Shown one piece after another: positions 35,625-44,128 of a stretch of 64,000 nt of DNA. The translations under genes and the position numbers were made by a program. Each line of letters opens with the position of its first letter. The stretch's first letter is position 1. A model generated the notes under the pieces. That model was not told where the DNA came from. It was given only the letters and a program-made list of their open reading frames with translations, and searched no databases. Origin of the DNA: Coprobacter secundus (lineage in GTDB: Bacteria > Bacteroidota > Bacteroidia > Bacteroidales > Coprobacteraceae); the NCBI GenBank assembly GCA_000803105.1, contig JTDA01000015.1, positions 1 to 64,000 of the forward strand, written 5' to 3'.

Positions 35625-36368
35625 TTAGTTTTCTTCGGGTTTCGTATATTGTACATTGAATGTATAGTAATCGGTCCCTTTGGGATTAGTGGCGTTGAAT
35701 GACAGGTTGTGTGCTTTTATTTTAAACACAATAGTTACGTTTTCGTGATAATATGGTAAATGGAACGATTTCCAAGGATATTTTTTTGATGTTTTTTTTA
35801 TATCGCCTTGGTCGAATACCAACAAGAGTGTATCGGTTTTTATCGAACCTTCTTCGTGAAGGCCTGATATTCCTTTCATTAATTGTAATGTGGGTTGCCC
35901 GGTTTCGGTTTCGTACATAGCTGTTTGGAACGTGATAATGTTATTCACCTTGTCATAGAGGTATGTAATATAGGGCGTAGACATGTCTAACAACGAGTCA
36001 CTGGTACTGAAAGCTGCGTTATTCTGCTCTGAGAAAGCATTGCATTCTCCTACTGTGAAATAGTCGGCTTCCCCGTTAAGAGTGGCAGCGTATATTCCGT
36101 CTTGGTTGGCAGAGGCAGGCTGTTCGTCCCAATTGATAGTGAATCCTGTAAAAACGCGCTGGTTTACATGGCTGTCAGGATTTATCTGTTCACTTTGAAT
36201 ACAAAGTCTGCTATCATCGAATTGTATATACTTGGTCCCCATTGCTGTCTGTTTTATCGTACCTACACCATAGGAGGTGAGGATATTACCGTTGTCTTTC
36301 AAACATCCCGTCAGCATTACTGAAGCGACAGCCATCAAGGCAAAGCTGATTTTTTTCATCATTTTCAT
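35625..36368 (-). CDS. NigD-like lipoprotein
   Basis: This is a 247-aa lipoprotein. The leader ends with a lipobox at C22 (LTGC) followed by LKDNGNI. The first mature segment is Gly/Thr-rich with a SYGVGTIKQ pattern, resembling NigD-like Bacteroidales lipoproteins, which have two small beta domains. No catalytic motif is seen. A second start three codons later (MKKISFAL) is equally possible. It is followed by a good terminator and separated by 59 bp from the beta-barrel protein upstream. Function unknown. Confidence 0.6.
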   Translation of the reverse strand: MKMMKKISFALMAVASVMLTGCLKDNGNILTSYGVGTIKQTAMGTKYIQFDDSRLCIQSEQINPDSHVNQRVFTGFTINWDEQPASANQDGIYAATLNGEADYFTVGECNAFSEQNNAAFSTSDSLLDMSTPYITYLYDKVNNIITFQTAMYETETGQPTLQLMKGISGLHEEGSIKTDTLLLVFDQGDIKKTSKKYPWKSFHLPYYHENVTIVFKIKAHNLSFNATNPKGTDYYTFNVQYTKPEEN

Positions 36369-36427
36369 ACAGTTGGTCTTGTTTTTAATTGCTTTTTATT
36401 AATTAATATATTATTTTGCTAATGTGA

Positions 36428-37684
36428 TTAAAAGTTTGTTCTTAGCCCTATTTGTACTGTAAAGTTTACAGGACGGTCGTGCCACAAGTTGGGGATGTTA
36501 CTGTTGTCCACGTAATAAGAAACTCCGGGCTCAACATAAAGTTCTGCCATCTTGTGGAATGCATAGGCAGCTCCCGCTTTGGCGTGGAATGACCATTGTA
36601 CTCTATGGTCTCTTATATCTTCAGACAGTTTGGCATCTTTGTTGTCATTTTGTGCATTTTCAGTGCGCCGGCCGCTTACATTGAAGTCGGCTTTTGCTCC
36701 TACTGCCGCATAGAACGATGCATTTTGTATGTGAGCAAAACGATATATCGCGTTTAATGGGATGCCTATGTAGTGAAGTTCTTGTTTCCCTTTTCTGTTG
36801 TTACTGGCAGTTTTATAGTCAGACCGTAGTAAAGTATATATTATTCCGCTTTCTAATCCCCAATTTCGAGGTAGTTTTTTCTCTACTGTAATACCAAATG
36901 AAATAGGTACCTTATGCATAAACTTGAGAGGCTCTTCTGCCGAATAGAGATTGAGCTCATCATCTATTTCCATAGCACTACGAGTGAGAGGCCTGTTTTC
37001 CATATTTTTATTTCCGGGCAATGAGTTAGATGCCATAAGTCCTATGGAGAATCCGTGCTCATCATGCTTGGAATTGAGTATCTGTTCGTAATCAGACTCT
37101 TGCAGTTGTTGCCCTGCCGATTCGAATTCTTTCAGTTTGCGCTCGTATTCTTCTTGTGAAATGGATTGAGGCCGGTTTGTTACCGGTGTTTCAGCCAATA
37201 AAGGTCGATTCTCCTTGTTTTCGACAGGGAAGGCAATGGCATGCGACTCTGCCTCAACTTTGTTTTCTTGTTCCGGAGTCGTTTTTACTTGGACATCTGT
37301 ACGGTGGTCAGTACTTCTTATTTTCTGTTTTTGGGGAGATATTAGGCCTTGAGTATTGTCGACCCAAAGAATTTCTTCTGAGGATTTGTCGATGTTTTGG
37401 TGTGGCGTCGGTATCTCCTGTTTTTCGGGTAACGTAATGGATATAGGCTCATTATTGACTGCCAGATGGTTGCCTGATTCCGGCCGGTATAGGAACATGA
37501 ACGCAGTAAACCCTCCTATCAGCAAAGCAGCACAAGCTGCCGCATAGCGATAGACGGGCTTCATCCAAACTGTCTTTTTACGAGGCAGCTCGTTCTCTAT
37601 TTTGGACCAAAGATCCTGAGGAACGTCGGCTTCGTAATCTTTCAGTTTCGATTGAATGATATGTTCAAATCGCTTGTCGTCCAT
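36428..37684 (-). CDS. membrane protein with anti-sigma-like N-terminus and outer-membrane-beta-barrel-like C-terminus
   Basis: This is a 418-aa protein. The first 40 residues (DDKRFEHIIQSKLKDYEADVPQDLWSKIEN) look like a small helical cytoplasmic head. A single membrane segment follows (about 45-66). Residues about 70-210 form a charged linker, and about 215-418 a beta-rich domain with aromatic strand ends (FGITVEKKLPRNWGLESGI; ending RTNF), as in OMP beta-barrel/PorT-like proteins. It sits 52 bp downstream of an ECF sigma gene, where anti-sigma factors are usual. An anti-sigma or signal-sensing role is inferred from position and from the head, not shown. The mix of an inner-membrane anchor and a barrel-like domain is noteworthy. 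Confidence 0.7.
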   Translation of the reverse strand: MDDKRFEHIIQSKLKDYEADVPQDLWSKIENELPRKKTVWMKPVYRYAAACAALLIGGFTAFMFLYRPESGNHLAVNNEPISITLPEKQEIPTPHQNIDKSSEEILWVDNTQGLISPQKQKIRSTDHRTDVQVKTTPEQENKVEAESHAIAFPVENKENRPLLAETPVTNRPQSISQEEYERKLKEFESAGQQLQESDYEQILNSKHDEHGFSIGLMASNSLPGNKNMENRPLTRSAMEIDDELNLYSAEEPLKFMHKVPISFGITVEKKLPRNWGLESGIIYTLLRSDYKTASNNRKGKQELHYIGIPLNAIYRFAHIQNASFYAAVGAKADFNVSGRRTENAQNDNKDAKLSEDIRDHRVQWSFHAKAGAAYAFHKMAELYVEPGVSYYVDNSNIPNLWHDRPVNFTVQIGLRTNF

Positions 37685-37736
37685 TGTTATTATTAATACC
37701 TTATTTCTTTAATTAACCTGTATTTCTTATAATCGT

Positions 37737-38264
37737 TCACCTGAAAGGTTCTAATTTTTTTTGGAGCAATTTTTTTGCTCTTGTAAATTGAGACCTTGAT
37801 GTACTTTCATTTATGCCTAATGCTTCGCCTATTTCTTTATGCGAATAGCCCTCAATGGCAAACATGTTGAACACGGTTCTGAATCCTGTCGGCAATTCCC
37901 GTACTAATTCCATCAGTTCATCTGCCGATATTTTTTCGAGTGCCGAATAATCGGGCTCTTTTAAAGTATCGGGACTGTCTATATCGACAGTCTCACGGAG
38001 GATGTCATTTTTTCGCAAATATTCAAGCGCGGTATTTACAAAAATTTTACGCATCCAACCTTCGAACGATCCATTACCGCTGTATGTACCTATAGCTGTA
38101 AAAACTTTAATGAACCCATCTTGCAACAAATCTTGCGCACTTTCCCTATCGTTGGTATAACGCAGGCAAACGGCCATCATTTTGCGAGCATAGGTTTCGT
38201 AAAGCTCTTTTTGCGCTTTCGGTTTATTTTCTTTACAACCTTTTATAAGTTGTATTTCATCCAT
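37737..38264 (-). CDS. ECF-type RNA polymerase sigma factor
   Basis: This is a 175-aa sigma-70 family factor. Region 2 (about 15-85) has the typical sequence KELYETYARKMMAVCLRYTNDRESAQDLLQDGF and the DNA-melting motif. Region 4 (about 125-170) is a helix-turn-helix with GYSHKEIGEALGINESTSRSQFTRAK. It lacks regions 1 and 3, as ECF factors do. It is followed by a membrane protein that may be its anti-sigma partner. The targets are unknown. Confidence 0.93.
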   Translation of the reverse strand: MDEIQLIKGCKENKPKAQKELYETYARKMMAVCLRYTNDRESAQDLLQDGFIKVFTAIGTYSGNGSFEGWMRKIFVNTALEYLRKNDILRETVDIDSPDTLKEPDYSALEKISADELMELVRELPTGFRTVFNMFAIEGYSHKEIGEALGINESTSRSQFTRAKKLLQKKLEPFR

Positions 38265-38343
38265 TCGGTAATGTTTCTTTTTTACCGTGCGCTATTAGTA
38301 AGATGCAAATAGTTTACTGATAGCTGCACGGCTTTTATGTTTT

Positions 38344-39588
38344 TTAACTAAGCTTGTGTATTACAAGTCCGGAACGAAGTTTAGGTTCAAACCATGTTGT
38401 TTTGGGGGGCATGATGTTTCCGGTATCGGCAATGTCCATGAGTTGCTTCATTGATACAGGGTATAATGCGAGAGCTACACGCATCTCTCCACTGTCGACA
38501 CGTTTTTGAAGTTCACCCAGTCCACGTATGCCTCCGACGAAATCGATTCTTTTGTCGGAACGCAGGTCAGTGATACCCAATATGTCACGTAAGATAAGGT
38601 CTGATGATATGGTGACGTCGAGTACTCCGATAGGGTCATTTTCTTTATAGGTTCCCGGTTTGGCCGTGAGCGAATACCAGTTGTGATTGAGGTACAAAGC
38701 GAAATTGTGCAGAGCAGCGGGCTTGTATATTTCGGAGCCTTTTTTTTCGATAAAGAAGTGCTCTGATATTTTTTCGAGAAATTGTTCGTCAGTGAGTCCG
38801 TTAAGGTCTTTTACTACTCGATTATAGTCGATAATGTTGAGTTGTGAAGCGGGGAAACATACTGCCAGGAAGAAGTTATATTCTTCGTCTCCGTTATGAT
38901 TGGGGTTTGCTTTTGCTTTTTCGGCTCCTACGAGAGCTGCTGCTGCTGTCCTGTGGTGACCATCGGCGATATAGAGGTAAGGTATCTGGGCAAATAACCG
39001 GGTGATGCGGTCTATGGTTTCCGGATTATCTATTATCCAGAAATGATGTCCGAACCCATCGGGTGCAATGAAATCGTATTCTGCAGGATGGGATGTTGTC
39101 TCTGCAACGATTTGGTCTATTTCCTTGTTGTCGGGATAGGCGAAAAATACAGGTTCTATATTGGCATCGTTTATCCGGACATGTTTCATCCGGTCTTCTT
39201 CTTTGTCGCGGCGGGTAAGTTCGTGTTTTTTGATAACACCGTTGAGGTAATCATCGACATTAGCGCCTACGACGAGTCCGTATTGTGTACGTCCGTTCAT
39301 GGTCTGGGCGTATACGTAATATCTTTCGGTCGGGTCTTGTTGCAGCCATCCTTTTTCTTGAAACTTCTTGAAGTTTTCTATGGCTTTTTGATATACTTTG
39401 GGATCGTGTTCGTCGGTTCCCGGAGCAAAGTCTATTTCGGGTTTAATGATATGGTAAAGCGACTTTTCGTTTCCGGCGGCTTCGTTCCTCGCTTCTTCCG
39501 AGTTGAGAACGTCGTAAGGACGCGATGCTACTTGCTCTACAAGTTCTTTTGGAGGTCTTACTCCTTTGAAAGGTTTTATCCGTGCCAT
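38344..39588 (-). CDS. DUF1015 family protein
   Basis: This 414-aa cytoplasmic protein opens RIKPFKGVRPPKELVEQVASRPYDV, the family signature. It has the conserved YIADGHHRTAAA motif near 210-222 and the TWFEPKLRSGLVIHKL end. DUF1015 genes often sit with serine-biosynthesis genes in Bacteroidota, as here beside serA and serC. The biochemical role is not established. It is normal in length. It is separated from serA by a terminator hairpin. Confidence 0.9.
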   Translation of the reverse strand: MARIKPFKGVRPPKELVEQVASRPYDVLNSEEARNEAAGNEKSLYHIIKPEIDFAPGTDEHDPKVYQKAIENFKKFQEKGWLQQDPTERYYVYAQTMNGRTQYGLVVGANVDDYLNGVIKKHELTRRDKEEDRMKHVRINDANIEPVFFAYPDNKEIDQIVAETTSHPAEYDFIAPDGFGHHFWIIDNPETIDRITRLFAQIPYLYIADGHHRTAAAALVGAEKAKANPNHNGDEEYNFFLAVCFPASQLNIIDYNRVVKDLNGLTDEQFLEKISEHFFIEKKGSEIYKPAALHNFALYLNHNWYSLTAKPGTYKENDPIGVLDVTISSDLILRDILGITDLRSDKRIDFVGGIRGLGELQKRVDSGEMRVALALYPVSMKQLMDIADTGNIMPPKTTWFEPKLRSGLVIHKLS

Positions 39589-39955
39589 GAGTATGTCGAA
39601 TTATGGGGAATATCGTTTTTCCCGAATTTGGTGTCATTGAGATTGCCGATATTCATAAGTTAACTATAAGTAAATTTTTTGCGAAAATAATATTTAAAAA
39701 GGAAAGAGCGTCAAGAGCTGAAATTTTTTTTATTTTCTTTTACTCTATATTTTGTGGAGTTTTTGGAATCGGCTGGGACTTTATCGCAGTGTTTCGGGCA
39801 ACCGATACCGGATTTTAGAACTGTTCGGGATTTGTAATAGACGGATATTTTGAATTCCGGATTGCCTGCAAATCTCTCCGGGAATTTTTATTTTATATTT
39901 CGATTTCGGCGAAGTTCCAGGAAAGCTTATGACAATAATCGTCTATTAATACAGA

Positions 39956-39990
39956 AAGAGTAAACAATCCGTTATCAATTGTTTACTCTT
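39956..39990 (-). terminator. terminator hairpin after serA
   Basis: AAGAGTAAACAA at 39956-39967 pairs perfectly over 12 bp with TTGTTTACTCTT at 39979-39990, with an 11-base loop. It lies 22 bp after the serA stop codon on the - strand. The run after the stem is moderately T-rich. The rest of 39589-39955 shows nothing I can name. Confidence 0.65.
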
Positions 39991-40011
39991 TGTAGTGTCC
40001 TTAACGGGTTC

Positions 40012-40932
40012 TTATTTGTTTACTTTGAATTTGTCGATGCCTTCTTTGAGGAAGCCTACTGATTGCTTGGCTGCTGCGATACCGGCGTTGATGTTGGCTT
40101 CGGCTGTTTGAGCTCCCATCTTTTTCGGAGTGAAGAAATAGCGGCCTTCAAATTTTTCGGCAAATACAGATGCGTTGTCCGGCTTAATATCGGATATGTA
40201 TTTGAAGTCGGCACGGTCTTCCATCAGTTTTACGAGTTCTTCTTCGTCAATTACTTCTTTGCGGGCTGTATTGATAAGTACTGCCCCTTTGGGCATTTGC
40301 TTAAGCAGATTGTAATTGATTGATTTTTTCGTTTCCGGAGTGGCTGGGATGTGTAATGAGATGTATTGGCAGGTTGAGTACATTTCGTTAATATCTGTAA
40401 TCGGTTTTACCCCCTCGGCTTCTATAGCTTCAGCAGGGCAATAGGGGTCAAAGGCGTATACTTCCATGCCAAATCCTTTGGCAATACGAGCAACGTTACG
40501 GCCGACTTGTCCGAAAGCGTGTATACCTAATTTTTTCCCTTTCAGCTCGGTGCCGGATGTTCCATTATAAAAGTTACGAACCAGCATTACGGCCATGCCA
40601 AATACAAGTTCGGCAACGGCATTTGAGTTTTGTCCGGGGGTGTTCATCACACATACTCCGTTTGCTGTTGCTGTTGCCAAATCTATATTGTCATATCCTG
40701 CACCTGCACGTACAGCAATTTTTAGTTTTTTTGCTGCGTTCAATACTTCGGCATCGAGAATGTCGCTTCTTACAATTACACCGTCTACATCGGCAATGGC
40801 TTCGATAAGTTTACTTTTTTCTCCATATTTTTCCAGGAGAATCATTTCGATACCGGCTTTGTCCAGTTCTTTTTTGATTCCTTCTACGGCAATGGCAGCA
40901 AAAGGTTTGTCTGTAGCTACTAATATTTTCAT
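40012..40932 (-). CDS. serA: D-3-phosphoglycerate dehydrogenase (Lys-type active site)
   Basis: It is the first step of serine synthesis: 3-phosphoglycerate is oxidised to 3-phosphohydroxypyruvate with NAD. It is a short form (306 aa) without the regulatory ACT domain. The NAD loop is G136-x-x-A-x-G-x-x-G144. The substrate/NAD motif is VRAGAGYDNID near 74-84. The active-site Arg is in NTARKEV (R224). Where most family members have PHIG with a catalytic His, this one reads PKKMG, so Lys270 replaces His. Lys-type enzymes are known in Bacteroidales and in Entamoeba. Its neighbours serC and DUF1015 confirm the pathway. Confidence 0.93.
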   Translation of the reverse strand: MKILVATDKPFAAIAVEGIKKELDKAGIEMILLEKYGEKSKLIEAIADVDGVIVRSDILDAEVLNAAKKLKIAVRAGAGYDNIDLATATANGVCVMNTPGQNSNAVAELVFGMAVMLVRNFYNGTSGTELKGKKLGIHAFGQVGRNVARIAKGFGMEVYAFDPYCPAEAIEAEGVKPITDINEMYSTCQYISLHIPATPETKKSINYNLLKQMPKGAVLINTARKEVIDEEELVKLMEDRADFKYISDIKPDNASVFAEKFEGRYFFTPKKMGAQTAEANINAGIAAAKQSVGFLKEGIDKFKVNK

Positions 40933-41012
40933 GTTTTTATTTTTTTATATCTGTCACTGCTACGTGCCACTCGGCTAAACAGTGGCAGATGTGATGTTTT
41001 TTTTAAAAGCGG

Positions 41013-41064
41013 AGAGTTGTCTCAAAACAACGTATAATGGCGTTGGTTTATGAGACAACTCTCT
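41013..41064 (-). terminator. long hairpin between serC and serA
   Basis: GAGAGTTGTCTCA at 41013-41025 pairs perfectly with TGAGACAACTCTC at 41052-41064 (13 bp). A further stem, AAACAACG/CGTTGGTTT with one bulge, continues inside. On the - strand it is followed by CTTTT. It lies between the serC stop and the serA start. It is an intrinsic terminator or attenuator that would let serA be expressed separately from serC. Confidence 0.7.
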
Positions 41065-41089
41065 AATTGTATTGTACTGTATTAGAAAA

Positions 41090-42157
41090 TTAGTGATTCT
41101 TTTCGAATTCTTTCATTGTCTCGATAAGAGCTTCTACACTTGATTTCGGCATCGCATTGTATATAGATGCCCGGAATCCGCCTACTGAGCGGTGACCTTT
41201 GATACCTATCATTCCTTTGCTGGTTGCAAATTCGGCAAATTCGGTTTCGAGGTCTTTGTATTCGTCGTTCATAACAAAGCATACATTCATGATAGACCGG
41301 TCTTCTTCTTTGGCAGTACCTCTAAAGAGCTTGTTCCTATCTATTTCATCGTATAAGATGGCTGCTTTTTCAAGGTTCATCTTTTCGAGTACCTTTACAC
41401 CTCCGAGTTGTTTGTAATATTTGAGTGTCTGCAATGCAGAGAATACCGGCAAGCAAGGCGGTGTATTGAACATAGAACCTTTCTTGATGTGGGTACGATA
41501 ATCAAGCATAGTAGGTATAGCCCGCTCTACATGTCCGAGAGCACCTTCTCTGACAATGGCAATGGTTACTCCGGCGGGAGCCAGATTTTTTTGAGCTCCG
41601 GCATAGATTATATCGTACTTGGCAACGTCGATAGGACGGGAGAATATGTCGGACGACATGTCGGCTACTAACGGAACTTTAACGTCCGGGTCATAGCGCA
41701 TTTCCGTACCAAAAATCGTATTGTTGGTCGTGATATGGAAATAGTCAGCGTCTTCGGGTACGGTATAGTTTTTAGGGATGTATGTGAAGTTATCTTCTTT
41801 GGAAGAAGCAACGACATCGACTTCACCGAAGAGCTTGGCTTCTTTTATGGCATTTACAGCCCACGTACCTGTTTCCAGATAGGCAGCTTTCTTTTTCAAT
41901 AAATTAAAGGGCACCATACAGAATTGCATGCTGGCACCGCCTCCTACAAAAACAACATCATAACCTTCAGGTACTTCCAACAACTCTTTTACGAGAGCTC
42001 TGGCTTCGTCCATAACGGCAACAAATTCTTTACTTCTGTGGGAGATTTCCAATAGTGATAGTCCGGTTCCTGCAAAGTCCAATACAGCATCAGCTGTATT
42101 TTTAATGGTGTACTCACTTAAGATAGAAGGCCCTGCATAAAAATTGTGCTTCTTCAT
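41090..42157 (-). CDS. serC: phosphoserine aminotransferase SerC
   Basis: This PLP-dependent transaminase converts 3-phosphohydroxypyruvate with glutamate to O-phosphoserine. The start MKKHNFYAGPSILS is the normal N-terminus of SerC. The PLP lysine is in YAGAQKNLAPAG (near residue 190). VFVGGGASMQF is the cofactor phosphate loop (about 70-80). The length of 355 aa is normal, and the C-terminal HRSVGGFRASIYN motif is present. It is the first of the serC-serA pair on the - strand, followed by a strong hairpin. The 42158-42443 region upstream is AT-rich and holds its presumed promoter, with no clear box seen. Confidence 0.96.
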   Translation of the reverse strand: MKKHNFYAGPSILSEYTIKNTADAVLDFAGTGLSLLEISHRSKEFVAVMDEARALVKELLEVPEGYDVVFVGGGASMQFCMVPFNLLKKKAAYLETGTWAVNAIKEAKLFGEVDVVASSKEDNFTYIPKNYTVPEDADYFHITTNNTIFGTEMRYDPDVKVPLVADMSSDIFSRPIDVAKYDIIYAGAQKNLAPAGVTIAIVREGALGHVERAIPTMLDYRTHIKKGSMFNTPPCLPVFSALQTLKYYKQLGGVKVLEKMNLEKAAILYDEIDRNKLFRGTAKEEDRSIMNVCFVMNDEYKDLETEFAEFATSKGMIGIKGHRSVGGFRASIYNAMPKSSVEALIETMKEFEKNH

Positions 42158-42443
42158 TTGATCGTTTTTATAGTTAATTATATTGTTTTTTGTCTGTTTC
42201 TCAGATATTGTAATAATGATGCGAAATTAATATTTTTTTTGTGTACGACAAAGAAATAAGCTACAATTTGAATTTAATTTGATGTAATTTTTGTCTATTT
42301 GTTAGTGTGTGAAGATTTTAGCGAACAATCCTTTAAATATTTGATGAAATATACTGGCAAAAGTTGTGTGTTTGCGTAAAATTTTGTTGTTGTTGTCAGT
42401 GGCGTACTGTGGGGAGTGCAATAAGGATATTACGAGCTTAATC

Positions 42444-42503
42444 CTGTTTCGAAAAAAAGGTGCAGTGTTTTGCTATCTATAATTACACCTATTTTCGAAA
42501 CAG
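42444..42503 (-). terminator. long hairpin downstream of the GLUG protein gene
   Basis: CTGTTTCGAAAA at 42444-42455 pairs with TTTTCGAAACAG at 42492-42503, with a shorter inner pairing AAGGTG/CACCT. It lies 20 bp after the stop of the - strand gene 42523-43731, so it is the likely transcript end. On the - strand the inner stem is directly followed by seven Ts. Confidence 0.55.
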
Positions 42504-42522
42504 AGAGGGGGTCGCAAATGTA

Positions 42523-43731
42523 TTATTTTATGATAATTTTTTGTGCTGTATTCGTGTTGTTAGCGGTCACTACAACCATATAGATTCCGGAGGTATGTAT
42601 ATTTATCCGGGTCGTATTTGCCAGGTTTTTGTCTATAGTATTTATCAATTGTCCTGTGATGTTATATAGGTGTATGGTTTGTATGTCGGATGCCGAGGTT
42701 ATTATGATGTCTTTTCCTTGTGTGTAGATGTATATCGGATTAGCGGTTTGGCTTTTCTTTATATCGGTAGTAATATCGTTTCGCCAGATATGTATGGGCA
42801 GTCCTCCATTTATGTTTCCAGACTCGAGGTCTGTTTTCCATGCCGGAAATTCTTGTTCAGCATTGAGCTCGGTTACAAATTCGGCGGTTTTCATTTCTTC
42901 TATTGTTTTTTTGATAGCAGTGTTGGCATTATTTTCGTCCCCGTTTATATAATAACAGTTTGAGACGGTAGCTTTTACACTACTGGCTTTGGTCAATATC
43001 CCTCCTGTGCGAGAGTCGTTTCCTGTGGAGGCAATATTCCCTGCCGAATAGCAATTACTGATACTGAAACCGGTGTTGTCATCGAGTCGTCCGATTATGC
43101 CGCCTGTGTAGTTTTTTCCGGAGATGTTTCCTGTAGAGTAACAGTTGGCAACTGAAAAAGCTTTGGTCGAACGGAACATACCGATGAGGCCTCCGGTGTT
43201 ATCTCCTGAAGCTGTAACGTCAGCATCGCTGAAACACCCGCTTATCGTATGCCCCTCTGTATTGATATAACAACGCCCCACCAAGCCTCCGACACGTTCT
43301 TTGCCCATGACGGAACTGTTGCCGGTAATACCCAGATTCAGAATCGTTGCGTTGTAAACGTATCCGAAAAGCCCTACTCCCGATGTGGTCGGCCGGTTTA
43401 CATAGAGATTGGAAATAAGGTGCGAGTTGCCGTCGAATGTGCCTCTGAAGCTGATATCATCGGATGTCCCTATCGGAGACCACTCCTTCCCCCCGAGGTC
43501 TATATCGTTCATAAGTACGAAGTACTGTCCGGTGAAGGTTTCCCCCCCGTTTACCTGCCGGCTCAATAGTGCCAGGTCCTGGGGCGAATGTATCTGCCAT
43601 GGATTTCTTTCACTGCCATCTCCTCTGGAAAATTCTTCAGAAACTGATATCCCGTCCCAAGTACTGGCGGCGAATGTTGTAACACTGAATGCATACAATA
43701 ACAAGAATGTAAAAGTAAATAATTTTTTCAT
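42523..43731 (-). CDS. GLUG-repeat surface protein with T9SS tail (divergent copy)
   Basis: This is a 402-aa secreted protein with a signal peptide (1-22), a beta-rich start (WDGISVSEEFSRGDG) and several GLUG repeats (GGLVGR, GGLIGM, GGIIGR, GGILTK). It ends in a type A T9SS tail (about 330-402). GLUG repeats form a beta-helix and occur in IgA-protease-like and adhesin proteins. Residues about 24-150 are encoded by DNA that is a perfect inverted copy of the gene at 46016-48111. The signal peptide and C-terminal half differ from that gene. The -7 candidate TACATTTG (plus CAAATGTA at 43782-43789) lies 51 bp upstream. A role as a glycan-binding or adhesive surface protein is inferred. Confidence 0.82.
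   Translation of the reverse strand: MKKLFTFTFLLLYAFSVTTFAASTWDGISVSEEFSRGDGSERNPWQIHSPQDLALLSRQVNGGETFTGQYFVLMNDIDLGGKEWSPIGTSDDISFRGTFDGNSHLISNLYVNRPTTSGVGLFGYVYNATILNLGITGNSSVMGKERVGGLVGRCYINTEGHTISGCFSDADVTASGDNTGGLIGMFRSTKAFSVANCYSTGNISGKNYTGGIIGRLDDNTGFSISNCYSAGNIASTGNDSRTGGILTKASSVKATVSNCYYINGDENNANTAIKKTIEEMKTAEFVTELNAEQEFPAWKTDLESGNINGGLPIHIWRNDITTDIKKSQTANPIYIYTQGKDIIITSASDIQTIHLYNITGQLINTIDKNLANTTRINIHTSGIYMVVVTANNTNTAQKIIIK
43285..43659. repeat. left arm of 375-bp perfect inverted repeat
   Basis: The sequence 43285-43659 is the exact reverse complement of 46081-46455. Identity continues with a few substitutions for about 70 bp more on the inner coding side, to about 43210. Both arms encode the mature start of a GLUG protein. 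Confidence 0.97.
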
Positions 43732-44128
43732 GATTGTTGGTTTTAGTAATTTGACAAATGTTTGTTTGTATTTTGTATTGGCAAATGTATTCGGTCGGTG
43801 TAAGTATTCGGGGGAAATGGTGTTCGAATTAGGGGATATATTTGTACAAAAAGCAAATTAGTTTCTTTCTATATTGTGTTATACCTTATCTATATTGGGG
43901 AAAATTCGTTCCTTGTTTTATTATTTGCAAAGGATGCTTTTTTATTTTTTCAATAAATATTTTCGGAAAATATCATGGAAATTTTCATTTTTCAGACAAT
44001 AAGGATTGTGGGCTATTTGTATTTTTTTGTCCTCCGAATCGTATTATCTTATCCCGTAAAGATGGTATCAGGGGGATACTTTTGTAAAAAGTTTATTTGT
44101 CCACAATTTTTGAAATTCAATTCGCATT
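43732..44128. promoter_or_regulatory. divergent intergenic region between GLUG and lyase genes
   Basis: This stretch of about 400 bp is AT-rich. It has three TAnnTTTG-like boxes: TATATTTG at 43837-43844 and TACTTTTG at 44077-44084 on the + strand, and TACATTTG on the - strand (43789-43782). The 44077 box is 45 bp before the lyase start and is the best candidate for the PUL 2 operon promoter. No -33 TTTG is at the ideal spacing. It lies within the segment bounded by the inverted repeat. Confidence 0.4.

Noticed and set aside
43409..43861. Open frame of 150 aa on the + strand, and an almost identical one at 45990-46331 on the - strand
   Set aside because: Both are antisense shadows of the two GLUG genes; their similarity only reflects the inverted repeat.
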